From Streptomyces sp. CC53 (GTDB taxonomy: Bacteria; Actinomycetota; Actinomycetes; Streptomycetales; Streptomycetaceae): a stretch of DNA of 64,000 nucleotides. A model generated the notes under the pieces. The model had not been told where the DNA came from, made no database searches, and was given only the letters and a program-made list of their open reading frames with translations. Below, piece by piece: positions 8,407-16,694 of the stretch (position 1 is the first letter of the stretch; each line of letters begins with the position of its first letter). The DNA is taken from NCBI RefSeq assembly GCF_001865245.1, contig NZ_MKXB01000194.1:130747-194746 (forward strand). The letters run 5' to 3'. The position numbers and the translations under genes are program-made.

Positions 8407-8463
8407 GGTCTTGAAAACCGTCGTGGCGCGAGTCACCGTGGGTTCAAATCCCACACCCACCGC
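8407..8463 (+). repeat. attR of the AICE (57-bp direct repeat, copy 2)
   Basis: Second identical copy of the tRNA-Ser 3' end, starting GGTCTTGAAAACC and ending ACCCACCGC. It is not a functional tRNA because the 5' half is missing. Confidence 0.95.
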
Positions 8464-8490
8464 TTGCAGGTCAGCGTCTGCGCTGGTCAG

Positions 8491-8520
8491 AAGGGGCGCC
8501 TCCGGTTCGGGGGCGCCCTT
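8491..8520 (+). terminator. Hairpin after attR
   Basis: GGGCGCC at 8494-8500 pairs with GGCGCCC at 8512-8518, with flanking AAG/CTT pairing and a short loop. It probably was the original terminator of tRNA-Ser before the element inserted. Confidence 0.65.
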
Positions 8521-8844
8521 GTCGCGTGGTGCCTGTCTCGCCGGTGATCCATCGGCGACCAGTGGCCGACCCTCAGGCGTTCCCCAGCAATTGGGCAGCG
8601 GGGAACTGTGCCTGCGGCGCCCTTTGAGGTACAGCCGCTCCACAGGTTTCAAGGCGGCTCGCTCCGCTCACCGCGCCCGGCCCGGCCCCCGGGCCGGCGA
8701 TCCTGTGTCCGGCCCCGCTCCGGCCCGGCCGGCGCCCATGCCGCGCACGAAGCATGCAGCCACCTGACGCTGCGGCATCGTATGGGAGTACTCCAGCGCC
8801 AAGGCCGCCGTCGGCAAGGGGCCCGAACCCGCGCTGCCTGCCGG
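8521..8844. other. Gene-free GC-rich stretch
   Basis: No frame has the composition of a gene. A small dyad GTTCCCC/GGGGAAC flanks about 14 bases near 8579-8606. Nothing else recognised. Confidence 0.5.
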
Positions 8845-9330
8845 TCAGGTGCCGGTGTCGGCGTCAGGCTCTCGACGCCTGGGTGCGGCGGGGGCGTAGG
8901 AGAGGAGGGCGGCGACCGTGCCGAGGGCCAGGGTGACGGGTGAGTACAGGGCCAGATCCCAGAAGCGGTACGCGGACGGACCCTGGCCGATCGCCCCGGA
9001 CAGGAGCAGGCCCGCGACACCCCGGGTGAGGAGTACGGCGGCGGCGGTCGCGGTCGCGGCGTTCAGGAGGCGGTGGGGGAGGAAGCCGCGTACGTAGCCG
9101 GCTCTGGCCAACAGGAGCCACGCCGCTGCGGCGAGGAGGCACGCGACGGCCAGTGTCATCCACGGCGGAGGACTCTGGGCGGGCGAGGTCTGGCCGACGA
9201 CCGTTTCGAGGAACTCCTCCCGTGTGGACAGCGGCCAGGGGGACCGCAACCAGACCAGGTGAAGGAGGGAGAAGGCGGCGAGGACGACGGCGGCTGTGGC
9301 CGCCGCGGTCCGGTACGGCGTGTGGGGCAT
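8845..9330 (-). CDS. DUF3995-family integral membrane protein
   Basis: A 161-residue protein with four predicted membrane helices: about 8-25, 57-77, 88-112 and 128-148. The loop LRSPWPLSTREEFLETVVG after helix 1 is typical of the DUF3995 family. The start ATG at 9330 is chosen because AAAGGAG precedes it; the frame continues upstream but that part is repetitive and low-complexity. Function unknown. It stands alone, transcribed leftward from a region with heptamer repeats. Confidence 0.82.
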   Translation of the reverse strand: MPHTPYRTAAATAAVVLAAFSLLHLVWLRSPWPLSTREEFLETVVGQTSPAQSPPPWMTLAVACLLAAAAWLLLARAGYVRGFLPHRLLNAATATAAAVLLTRGVAGLLLSGAIGQGPSAYRFWDLALYSPVTLALGTVAALLSYAPAAPRRREPDADTGT

Positions 9331-9438
9331 GGGCCGTGCTCCTTTGGCGGGTCCCTGTCGTGGACGCAGGTCCGGATCGGTCGGGATGGGGTGGCGCTCT
9401 GGTGCCGCGGCCGCTTGGGCGGAAGGGCACGGTCCACT

Positions 9439-9524
9439 TGGGTGCTGGGTGCTGGGTGCTGGGTGCTGGGTGCTGGGTGCTGGGTGCTGGGTGCTGGGTG
9501 GTGCGGTGGTGCGGTGGTGCGGTG
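9439..9524. repeat. Tandem 7-bp repeat followed by an 8-bp repeat
   Basis: Eight exact copies of TGGGTGC run from 9439 to 9494, followed by a variant copy and then about three copies of a GTGCGGTG-type unit to 9524. The repeats lie 110-195 bp upstream of the DUF3995 start codon, in non-coding sequence. Unit length 7 is typical of slippage-prone DNA. Confidence 0.9.
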
Positions 9525-9729
9525 GGGCGTCGCGGGGGTGCGTGGCGGGTTTGTTGCGTGGTGGTTCCGCGTGGCCCGGCCTGGGCTCAGGGGGTCGGAC
9601 GCAGCGGCGGGCGGTTTCGTCCCTTGCGGTGTCCGGTGTGGGGTGTCCCGTTGCGCGGGTGCGCCAGTGGGGTGTCGGTTCCGCTCTGGTGCGCACCGGG
9701 TGCCGGGCAGGCGGGAGGCGCGGGGCGGT
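9525..9729. other. Gap between the heptamer repeats and the monooxygenase gene
   Basis: Together with the upstream repeats this forms a ~400-bp gene-free interval. No credible frame or RNA seen. Confidence 0.5.
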
Positions 9730-10863
9730 TCAGGGTGTGCGCAGCAGGGCCAGGGCGGGCGCCACGAGTGCGCGGTGCTGCCGGCCGGCGGCGAAAGGCA
9801 GGCGCAGCGCCGTGTCGCGCAGCGCGCGGGCCGGGCGGTTGTGCCAGTGGGAGATGCTCCCGATGTGCCGGGAGGTGAGCTGCATGCGGCGGACGCGGCG
9901 GTGGCGCAGGGAGCGGTAGCGGGTGAGGGCGCCGTCGGCGCCGGGGCGCAGGCTGAGCGCGAGGGCGTAGGCGTCTTCGATGGCCATGGCTGCTCCCTGC
10001 CCCTGGTTGGGGGTGATGGCGTGGGCGGCGTCTCCGAGGAGCAGGACCCGTTCCGAGCCCCATACGGGGGCGTCGAGTTCCTCCAGGTCGTGGCGGAGCG
10101 GCGGCGCCGCGGTCAGGACGTCGAAGAGCCGCGAGGGCTCGCCGCGGTGCCGGCCGAAGACGCGGTGGAAGCCTTCGGGCCAGTCCGGCTCCGGAGCACG
10201 CCTGGGCGCGGTCGCGACGAGGTAGTAGTAGAGCTGTGCGCCGGGCAGGGGTACGGCTCCGATGCGGGTGCCGGGGCCCCAGGACTCCACGGCGCCGGTG
10301 AATCCGGGGTTGTCCGTGATCCCCCGCCAGCAGGTGGTGCCGCTGTAGCGCAGTGGCCGCGGACCGGTGAGCTGTTCCCGTACGGTCGAGCGCAGCCCGT
10401 CGGCACCGACGACGAGGTCGTGGACGTGGGCGGCGGTGTCCTCCGCGAAGCGGACCTCTACGGCCGTCCCGGTGTCCCGTACGGAGGTGACGGTTCGTCC
10501 CGGGAGGAGGCGGACCGCGTCGGGCAGGTGCTCGTGGAGGACGGTGTGCAGCGCTGGGCGGCTGAGCGACCGGGAGGCGTCGTGGTGCCCGGTGGGGTGC
10601 TGGGGGCGTAGGCGCTGCAGTACGGACCCGTCGGCGTTCACGAGGTCGAACGAGGCCAGCTGGTGGCTGCGTTCGGTCACGTCCACGTCCAGTGCGGCGA
10701 GGACGTGCAGCGCGTTGGGGGCGAGGATGATCCCGGCGCCGCTCGCGGGAGGGTGCGGGCTCCGCTCGGCGACGGTGACGTGGTGTCCCGCCCGGTGCAG
10801 GGCCAGGGCCGCGGTCAGCCCGCCTATGCCGCCACCCGCAACGAGGATGTCGAGCGGTTTCAT
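9730..10863 (-). CDS. FAD-dependent aromatic-ring monooxygenase
   Basis: A 377-residue flavoprotein of the PHBH/UbiH family, which adds one oxygen atom to aromatic or polyketide substrates using FAD and NAD(P)H. It has an N-terminal dinucleotide fold (GGGIGGLTAALALHRAG), a middle DG motif (VVGADGLRSTVRE) and the C-terminal FAD-ribityl motif (LLLGDAAHAITPNQGQG). Its ATG overlaps the TGA of the upstream TetR gene (ATGA), so the pair is one operon and the regulator probably senses the enzyme's substrate. The substrate cannot be told from sequence. Confidence 0.92.
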   Translation of the reverse strand: MKPLDILVAGGGIGGLTAALALHRAGHHVTVAERSPHPPASGAGIILAPNALHVLAALDVDVTERSHQLASFDLVNADGSVLQRLRPQHPTGHHDASRSLSRPALHTVLHEHLPDAVRLLPGRTVTSVRDTGTAVEVRFAEDTAAHVHDLVVGADGLRSTVREQLTGPRPLRYSGTTCWRGITDNPGFTGAVESWGPGTRIGAVPLPGAQLYYYLVATAPRRAPEPDWPEGFHRVFGRHRGEPSRLFDVLTAAPPLRHDLEELDAPVWGSERVLLLGDAAHAITPNQGQGAAMAIEDAYALALSLRPGADGALTRYRSLRHRRVRRMQLTSRHIGSISHWHNRPARALRDTALRLPFAAGRQHRALVAPALALLRTP

Positions 10864-11492
10864 ACGGGCTCCTGGCGGGGTCGCGGGGTGAGGAACCGGC
10901 TCAGTGACTGTTCCAGCAGGCGCAGTTGGCTCGGGCGGTCCAGGTCTCCGCGCAGACCGGCGACGAGGATCCCGAAGTAGAGCGAGAAGAACACGGTGAA
11001 CACCAGCTCAGGGTCCAGTGGGGCGACCGTGCCCGTGGATTCGGCTTCGTGCAGTTCCCGTGTCACCCAGCGGCGGAACTCGGCCATGCGTTGTTCCGCG
11101 GGGCCGTCGGGCCGGGTGGGGAAGAGCGAGGCGGACAGGTACTGCCGGGCGAGGTCGGGCTCGCGGTCGTAGCTGGCGTAGAGCTCTCCGGCCACGTGGA
11201 CGAGTCGGGCGACGAGGTCGCCGGCCGGGGGCAGGGTGGGCATCGCGGTGTGGAGGGCGCGTCCGACGTGCTCGTCGAGAAGGGTCTCGATCAGCGTGTT
11301 CACGTCCGGGAAGTGCACGAAGAACGTCCCGGTGGCCACTCTCGCCTCGGTGGCCACTTCCCGGGTCGTCAATCCCGCGAGCCCTCGCCGTTCCAGCATA
11401 CGGCGGGCTGCTGCGAGCAAGGCCTGCCGGGTCTCTTCCTTGCGCTGTGCGCGCAGGCCGCCGGAGGGCGGGCGCGCTGAGGTGTCGGGCAT
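10860..11492 (-). CDS. TetR-family repressor of the monooxygenase operon
   Basis: A 210-residue TetR protein. Its HTH (about 22-68) has ALLAAARRMLERRGLAGLTT and VATGTFFVHFP, and an all-helical ligand domain follows. ATG 11492 is taken as the start. An alternative ATG at 11504 lies inside one of two operator-like palindromes immediately upstream, and neither has a good ribosome site, so the mRNA may be leaderless. It heads a two-gene operon with the FAD monooxygenase. Negative autoregulation is likely from the operator position. Confidence 0.88.
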   Translation of the reverse strand: MPDTSARPPSGGLRAQRKEETRQALLAAARRMLERRGLAGLTTREVATEARVATGTFFVHFPDVNTLIETLLDEHVGRALHTAMPTLPPAGDLVARLVHVAGELYASYDREPDLARQYLSASLFPTRPDGPAEQRMAEFRRWVTRELHEAESTGTVAPLDPELVFTVFFSLYFGILVAGLRGDLDRPSQLRLLEQSLSRFLTPRPRQEPV

Positions 11493-11497
11493 TTCAG

Positions 11498-11522
11498 TGA
11501 GCATACTCAGTGAGCGTGCTCA
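11498..11522. promoter_or_regulatory. Double operator for the TetR protein
   Basis: Two 12-bp palindromic sites, TGAGCATACTCA (11498-11509) and TGAGCGTGCTCA (11511-11522), one base apart. They abut the TetR start codon, and one overlaps the alternative start. The shared form is TGAG-N4-CTCA. Confidence 0.75.
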
Positions 11523-11813
11523 GTCAATCGGGCTGGGGGTGTTCCCCTCTCCGTGCGCCGCCGCGTCCGCTGTGCGGCAGGTGGCGGCAGGGTCGGCCCC
11601 GTGATGCGTTGGCCGTGCCCGGGTGAGGCGTTGGCCGTGCCCGGCGCCGTCCGCCCGGACGCGGGGTCGAGGGCGGGAGCGGGCGGCAGGCGCCAGGGGT
11701 AAGGGGGCAGGGGGCGGGGGCGTCACGGCCCTGGGGTGTCGGCGCGGGCGCCTCGGGAAGCGTCTTCCGCGGGCAGGCGTCCACCGCTTCGGCCGCTCGT
11801 GATGTCCGGTGCC
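11523..11813. other. Gene-free stretch
   Basis: GC-rich sequence with a short direct duplication (GGCCGTGCCCGG near 11610 and 11633). No convincing coding frame. Confidence 0.5.
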
Positions 11814-12196
11814 TCAGGTCGGCAGGCAGTGCCGGAAGCGTCGCAGCAGGTCGAGGGCGGCTGGGCTGTCCCCGTCGAAGGGCTGGTCGCGATGACGCGC
11901 CGACATGTCCGCCTCCCCCACATGCGGGCACTGCGGCACCGGGAGCAGAATGCCACTTCGAAGAGGACGCCGGTCGGGCCGTGCGCGCGGATGCCCCGGC
12001 CGGGGAGGAGGCAGCGGTACGGCTCGCTGTCCGGCACCGCGGTGACGAGGGCCAGGGCCTGCTGTGCCGGGTCCCAGAGGGCGACGGTGTCCCCCGTCAG
12101 GGACGGTGACGACAAGTGGCGGACGGGGTCGGTGATCCGTACGGCCTCGACCAGTTCGGCGTCGGGGCGGGTGTCGGGTAGCAGTACGGGGGCCAT
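11814..12196 (-). pseudogene. Frameshifted hypothetical gene
   Basis: The N-terminal part (MAPVLLPDTRPDAELVEA ... LPGRGIRAHGP) reads normally to about VAFCSRCRSARMWG. A natural continuation then lies in another frame: DMSARHRDQPFDGDSPAA followed by LDLLRRFRHCLPT and a stop at 11814. One extra G in the run of five at about 11918 would join the two as WGEADMSARH. As written, translation runs on into unrelated Arg/Ser-rich sequence. So this is either a real -1 frameshift in a G homopolymer or a sequencing error. The joined product would be about 127 residues with a Cys pair; function unknown. Confidence 0.75.
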
Positions 12197-12375
12197 CGTG
12201 GCCGATCCGGGACGCGCCGGGAAGGCGCGCGGGTATTCACGGGCGCGGCGCCCCGCGAGGGGGGCGATGTGATCGGCGTCACAGTGGAGGGGGGTGGGGT
12301 GGCGATGAGTTCCGGGCGCGGGGCTGGTCTTCTTCCTGTACGGACTGCTGCGGCAGAGGTGAGGAGAGGGCCGGA

Positions 12376-12990
12376 ATGCGTGTGGTGATCAGTGAGTTCA
12401 TCAGCCTGGACGGCGTCGTGCAGGCGCCAGGGGGGCCCGGGGAGGACACCGACGGCGGGTTCGACCACGGGGGGTGGACGCATCCGTTCTTCGACCCCGA
12501 GGTCGTGGGCGGCGCGTTCGACGAGGCACTCGGCGGCGCGGAGGCGCTGCTCTTCGGTCGGCGGACCTGGCAGACCATGGCCGCGGCGTGGCCCGAGCGC
12601 GCCGGCGACCCCTTCGCCGACCGCATGAACGCGCTCCCGAAGTATGTCGTGACCGACACCCTCCGCGACGACGAGCTGCACTGGAACAGCACGCGCATCG
12701 CGGGCGGGGATGTCGTCGCCCGGGTCCGCGCGCTGCGGGAGGCGCCCGGCGGTGACGTGCTCGTCATGGGCAGCTCCGCCCTCGTGCGCACGCTGCTGGG
12801 CGAGGGGCTCGTGGACGAGCTGCGGCTGATGGTCATGCCGGTCCTGCTCGGCGGAGGCAAGACGATCTTCCCCCGCGACGGGGGGCTGCGCACGCTCCGG
12901 TTGGTGTCGGCGGTCACGAGCGGCACCGGCGTTCAGGTGTGCACGTACCGGGTCGTCCGCGATGAGGAAGAGGGGGGCGGCGAGGGCTGA
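12376..12990 (+). CDS. RibD/dihydrofolate reductase-like protein
   Basis: A 204-residue protein of the RibD C-terminal/DHFR-like superfamily: N-terminal VVISEFISLDGVVQAPG, central LLFGRRTWQTMAAAWP, and LVMGSSALVRTLL with the late VMPVLLGGGKTIFP. These NADPH-binding folds are common orphan reductases in actinomycetes. The start follows GAGGTGAGGAGAGGG. It stands alone with no operon partners. Substrate unknown. Confidence 0.9.
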   Translation: MRVVISEFISLDGVVQAPGGPGEDTDGGFDHGGWTHPFFDPEVVGGAFDEALGGAEALLFGRRTWQTMAAAWPERAGDPFADRMNALPKYVVTDTLRDDELHWNSTRIAGGDVVARVRALREAPGGDVLVMGSSALVRTLLGEGLVDELRLMVMPVLLGGGKTIFPRDGGLRTLRLVSAVTSGTGVQVCTYRVVRDEEEGGGEG

Positions 12991-13415
12991 GAGTCGGCGG
13001 TTCACTCGCCCCGGGCGACGCGGGAATCGCCTGTCGCCGCCGCTGAGCGGCAGGGTGGGCGCGGTGCGCCGCGGTCCGGTGGCGGCTGCCCCGCTCGTCG
13101 CGTCGGCCGCCTCGGGACACCACCCCGCCCGCTCGTCGCGTCGGCCGTCGTGGGACGCGCCCGCCGCGGGGCGCGCCAGCCGTGGGACGCGCCTCGCAGT
13201 ACCGCGCAGGCCCCGAGCGCTCCCGGTGCGAGTGGCTGCGCCGCCGGCCGGTCCGGAGCCGGCGTCGCCCCCCGAAGCGCTCCGTCCGCCGGGCGCCTTT
13301 CCCCGGGCGCTCGCCTGCCGTGCCCCTCCCGGGGGCGCTCCGTCCGCCTGGCCCTCTCCCGGGAGCCCCGCCCGAGGCGACGGTGTCACCCCGTCCGACT
13401 GCCCGGTGCCCCGGC
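12991..13415. other. Gene-free GC-rich stretch
   Basis: Several long open frames exist on both strands, but all are Arg/Pro/Ala-rich shadows. An 18-base segment CCGCTCGTCGCGTCGGCC occurs twice (near 13090 and 13129). Confidence 0.5.
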
Positions 13416-13862
13416 TCATGCGCGGAGTCTCTCGGGCGGGGGCACCTCCCGGACCAGGCGGGATGTCCAGGGGCACCAGTGGCCGCCCGGGAGAAAGGCA
13501 CCGCCGACCTCGGCCACGTGCTCCTCCACGTACGGGATGGTCGCGTCGCAGACTTCGACGGCGTAGTGGAAGAAGTTGATGGTGTCCGGTGCGAGGTGGT
13601 AGCTCCAACGGGCGTTGTACGGGGCGCGGCGCTTCACGATCCTGCCCATGACGTGTTTGTCCTCGCCGCTGCTCAGCAGGGCCCGTGCCTCCCCGATACG
13701 GGCGGGGTCGGTGAGTTTGATGACGAACCGCTGCCGGGACGTGTCGGTGAACTCGAAGTACGCGGCAGCCGCCTGCGCCCTGCTCTGTGCCGGGGATGAC
13801 GACGTGAACGCCATGAGCGCGGTGGCTGTCAGAGTGCTGATCCTCTGGGTGATACGACGCAT
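13416..13862 (-). CDS. Secreted BP74-type (calmodulin-binding-like) protein
   Basis: A 148-residue protein with a probable signal peptide (MRRITQRISTLTATALMAF). The mature domain resembles the BP74 N-terminal domain: YFEFTDTSRQRFVIKL, HVMGRIVK, WSYHLAPDTINFF and FLPGGHWCPWTSRLV. The start at ATG 13862 is set by GGAGGT upstream. Such proteins are annotated as calmodulin-binding in several actinomycetes, but the molecular role is not established. No operon partner. Confidence 0.82.
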   Translation of the reverse strand: MRRITQRISTLTATALMAFTSSSPAQSRAQAAAAYFEFTDTSRQRFVIKLTDPARIGEARALLSSGEDKHVMGRIVKRRAPYNARWSYHLAPDTINFFHYAVEVCDATIPYVEEHVAEVGGAFLPGGHWCPWTSRLVREVPPPERLRA

Positions 13863-14531
13863 GAGCGGGCACCTCCGAATGCGGGTTCTCACGGAACGTA
13901 GGCGTTCGGCTGCGCTAGGTGTTGACGGTGGTGGCTAAACCGCACCATCGGTGGAAAGCGCCGAACCGGCGGCACTGCGCCCTCCGTGGAGGCCGTGCGC
14001 CCGCGCGCGCCGCGCCCTCGCTGGAGGCCGCGCACCGACCGCCGCGCCCTTGGTGGAAGTGCGCCGGCGGCACCGAGCCGGCAGGGGGAAGCCGTGCACC
14101 GGCGGCACCACACCGTCGGGGGGAAGCGCAAACCGCCGTCGTCCCGTTTGCGTCCTTCCCGTCGTCAGAGCGGGGGCGGGCGACCCGCGGAAGCTGGACG
14201 GGCGAGGGCGGCGGTGTCATGCGCGACGACGAGGTGGATGAGGGCGCACGGGTGCCGGGATGCCCGGTGCGTCCCGCGGTGGCTCCGGTACGAGGGCGGG
14301 TACCGGACCGGACAGGAGGCCGGGCACGGGACCGGCGTGGAAGCCGTGGTGCACGGCATCAGGTGCGGGGCTCGCTCCGCGCCCGTACGTGCCGTGGGGT
14401 GCGGGGCCGGTCACGGATGCGGGCGTGTGACCACGGGCGGGGCCGGGTCGGCGGTGGTGCCGAGGCGGGGTGGGGGTGCGGGCGGTGGCCTGGGAGCGTT
14501 CTCGCACGGCGCCGGCGGGCAGGGGCGAGGC
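13863..14531. other. Gene-free stretch upstream of the DUF817 gene
   Basis: About 670 bp without a credible gene; long open frames here are GC shadows. Semi-regular repeats of GGAGGCCG/GGTGGAAG-type and ACCGGCGGCAC-type segments appear at 13950-14110. The DUF817 promoter must lie here but no clear -35/-10 stands out. Confidence 0.5.
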
Positions 14532-15335
14532 ATGGCTGAGCGCGGGCCGGTGGCCCGGGGGATCGCCGTGGCGTGGTGGCGACTCGTGCGGTTCGGTGTC
14601 GTGCAGCTGCGCTGCTGCGCTTTCGCCGTGGCGCTGGTCGCGGGGATCGGGGTGTCCCGGCTCCTGCCCGAAGGGCTTCCCGTGGCCCGCTACGACCTCG
14701 TCTTCCTCTACGGCGTGCTGCTGACCGTGCTCGCCCGGCGGGTGGGCTGGGACAGCGCCCGCGACACCGGTGTCATCGCGGTGTGCCACGTGGTCGGGCT
14801 GCTCTTCGAGCTCGTCAAGGTCTGGCTGGGCTCGTGGAGTTACCCCGAGGGGGCCGTCCTGAAGATCGCCGGGGTGCCGCTGTACGGCGGGTTCCTGTAC
14901 GCGGCGGTCGGCAGCTACGTCTGCCGGGCCTGGCGGCTGTTCGGGCTGAGGTTGTCCGGCTACCGCGCAAGGGCCACCGCGCTCCTCGCAGCCGCCGTCT
15001 ACGTCAACTTCTTCACCCACCACTGGCTGCCCGACGCGCGCTGGCTGCTCGCCGCGGGGCTGCTGGCCGCCACCGCGGGCACGTGGGTGTGGTTCACCGT
15101 CGGCGACCGGGACTACCGGATGCCGCTTGCGCTCTCCTTCGGCCTGATCGGCTTCTTCCTCTGGGTCGCCGAGAACGCCGCGACGTACGTCGGCGCCTGG
15201 AGCTACCCGCACCAGTTGGGCGGTTGGGAGCCCGTGGCGCTGTCGAAGTTCGGTGCCTGGGCGCTCCTGATCAGCGTGACCTTCGTCCTCGTCGAACGGG
15301 CCGCCCGGCGGGACGCCCCCACCGCTGCCGGGTAG
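14532..15335 (+). CDS. DUF817-family integral membrane protein
   Basis: A 267-residue polytopic protein with about seven membrane segments. DUF817-like signatures include QLRCCAFAVALVAGIGVSRL, CHVVGLLFELVKV, GSWSYPE, GVPLYGGFLYAAVGSYVCRA and a second SYPHQLGGWEPV motif near the end. The ATG at 14532 follows GGGGCGAGG and begins MAERGPVARG. Upstream open sequence in the same frame is Arg/Gly-rich and not protein-like. A hairpin follows the stop. Function of the family unknown. Confidence 0.88.
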   Translation: MAERGPVARGIAVAWWRLVRFGVVQLRCCAFAVALVAGIGVSRLLPEGLPVARYDLVFLYGVLLTVLARRVGWDSARDTGVIAVCHVVGLLFELVKVWLGSWSYPEGAVLKIAGVPLYGGFLYAAVGSYVCRAWRLFGLRLSGYRARATALLAAAVYVNFFTHHWLPDARWLLAAGLLAATAGTWVWFTVGDRDYRMPLALSFGLIGFFLWVAENAATYVGAWSYPHQLGGWEPVALSKFGAWALLISVTFVLVERAARRDAPTAAG

Positions 15336-15411
15336 GCGCGGGAGGAGACTCGGCTGGGGCGCCCCGGCCTCGGACCCCGTCCCGCCTCGGCCCCGCCCCG
15401 CCCGCCCCGGC

Positions 15412-15448
15412 CTCACCTTCGCCCAGCCCCTGGCCTTGCGAAGGTGAG
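15412..15448 (+). terminator. Hairpin downstream of the DUF817 gene
   Basis: Perfect 11-bp stem CTCACCTTCGC (15412-15422) with GCGAAGGTGAG (15438-15448), extended by GGC/GCC pairing. Confidence 0.7.
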
Positions 15449-15822
15449 CCGGCCGACCGTGTCCGGCCTGCCGTCGCCGCGTGGTGAGCCGGCCCCGGGC
15501 CCGGCCTGCCGTCCACCGTGACGAGGCGGACGGCCCTGGTCCCAGGAGCCCCAGCGCCGGCGCAGCACCCGCCGTGGGGGCGCGACGACGGCGGAGGCCC
15601 TACGGCCCCCGCGACCGTGCCGGCTGGTCGCGCCGCGCGGGCCTTACGCCCTGCATGGGGAGCTACGCCCCCGCCCTCCGGAGGAGCCGTCCCTGACCCC
15701 GCCCCGCCCCGCCCTCCACCTACAGGAGGTGGAGGGCGCTGCGCCCCTCCGACCTGAGGGGGACGCCGGTTCGGGACCTGGGGGCGATCCGGCGGGCCGG
15801 GCCCGCTCCTAGCGTTGATGCC
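15449..15822. other. Gap ahead of the sigma factor gene
   Basis: No gene. A CCTCCACC/GGTGGAGG inverted repeat near 15713-15738 and the sequence just upstream of ATG 15823 are the only notable structures. Confidence 0.5.
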
Positions 15823-16386
15823 ATGACCGCGACTTCTGGGCCCGTCTGCGTCGGTGCCTCCGCACCCGTCACCGCCAGTGCCACCGGACACCCCTCGTTC
15901 TCCTCGTACGTACGAGCCCGGGGGCCCTACCTGCTGCGCACCGCCCGGTCGCTCACCGCGAACCCGTGCGACGCGGAGGATCTGCTGCAGACGGCCCTCA
16001 CCAAGACGTTCGTCGCCTGGGAGCGCATCGAGGACCACCGGGCCGTGGACGGCTACGTGCGCCGCGCCCTGGTCAACACCCGCACGTCGCAGTGGCGCAA
16101 GCGCAAGGTCGACGAGTTCGCCTGCGAGGAACTCCCCGAGCCGGTCGGCCACCCGGGGCAGCCCGACCCCGCCGACCGGCAGGCCCTGCGCGACGCGATG
16201 TGGCGCGCGGTCATGCGCCTGCCCGACCGGCAGCGGGCCATGGTCGTCCTGCGCTACTACGAGGACCTCAGCGAGGCCCAGACCGCAGCGGTGCTCGGCG
16301 TCTCCGTCGGCACCGTGAAGAGCGCCGTGTCCCGCGCCCTCGGAAAGCTGCGCGACGACCCCGAGCTCGCTCCGACGCGGGGCTGA
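15823..16386 (+). CDS. SigE-family ECF RNA polymerase sigma factor
   Basis: A 187-residue ECF sigma factor of the actinomycete SigE family. Region 2 (about 25-90) has SFSSYVRARGPYLLRTARSL and DAEDLLQTALTKTFVAW. Region 4 (about 125-180) has LPDRQRAMVVLRYYEDLSE and LGVSVGTVKSAVSRAL. It directs core polymerase to stress or envelope promoters. The first ~25 residues are a low-complexity extension. No anti-sigma gene adjoins it, so control is probably by another route. The next gene downstream is the interrupted acyl-CoA synthetase. Confidence 0.93.
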   Translation: MTATSGPVCVGASAPVTASATGHPSFSSYVRARGPYLLRTARSLTANPCDAEDLLQTALTKTFVAWERIEDHRAVDGYVRRALVNTRTSQWRKRKVDEFACEELPEPVGHPGQPDPADRQALRDAMWRAVMRLPDRQRAMVVLRYYEDLSEAQTAAVLGVSVGTVKSAVSRALGKLRDDPELAPTRG

Positions 16387-16694
16387 CAGCGTATGGGCCG
16401 AGGGGCACGGGATGAGCGGTCCGGCAGCCGTTCGGCGCCCGAGCGGTAGGGCAGCAACTGCCCGGAGCCTGAGCCGCACGGCAGCCCGCCGGCACCTGAG
16501 CCGTACCGCAGGGAGGAAGGTGGCACATCGCGCCGCGCGGCCGGGCTGCGGCGCGTCCCCCGGCCCGGCAGGACGCGTATTCGCTGCGGCGAACTTACTC
16601 CCAGGTAGTGACATACCGCTCGGTATGGGCGCAGAATCTGCACACCCACCTGGCTACCGCCGCGTAGCGAGCCGCGCCCATTCGGGAGGACGCC
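16387..16694. other. Host control region of the interrupted synthetase gene
   Basis: No gene. It holds the operator-like dyad at 16613-16626 and GGGAGGA just before GTG 16695. Confidence 0.6.
16613..16626. promoter_or_regulatory. Intact dyad operator of the host synthetase gene
   Basis: ATACCG-CT-CGGTAT, perfect 6-bp arms, typical of a TetR-family operator. The block GTAGTGACATACCG around it is shared with the phage-borne copy at 55555-55568, but that copy has lost the symmetry. Confidence 0.65.

Larger units (their letters stand above)
1575..8463 (+). mobile_element. pSAM2-like integrative element (AICE) in tRNA-Ser
   Basis: The element is bounded by two identical 57-bp copies of the tRNA-Ser 3' end (1575-1631 and 8407-8463). 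It contains the hallmark AICE end module of replication initiator, excisionase and tyrosine integrase next to the right repeat, plus a GntR regulator. It also carries a Xre-deformylase fusion, a zinc-ribbon protein, a membrane-anchored hypothetical protein and a large hairpin. No FtsK/SpoIIIE-type TraSA translocase or spread gene is visible. This copy can therefore plausibly excise and replicate, but it does not encode its own transfer. Confidence 0.92.

Noticed and set aside
8407..8463. Second tRNA-Ser
   Set aside because: Only the 3' 57 bases are present; it is the attR repeat of the AICE.
9439..9524. CRISPR-like array
   Set aside because: The 7-bp units are directly tandem without spacers; no cas genes occur anywhere in the window.
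13090..13148. Duplicated CCGCTCGTCGCGTCGGCC as possible mobile-element footprints
   Set aside because: Only two copies, no inverted ends and no gene between them.
12097..13872. A 591-codon minus-strand open frame
   Set aside because: It runs antisense through the RibD-like gene and gene-free DNA, is Arg/Pro/Ala-rich and has no domain. High-GC shadow.
13986..14531. N-terminal extension of the DUF817 gene
   Set aside because: Open in frame but Arg/Gly-rich, with a good start and ribosome site at 14532.
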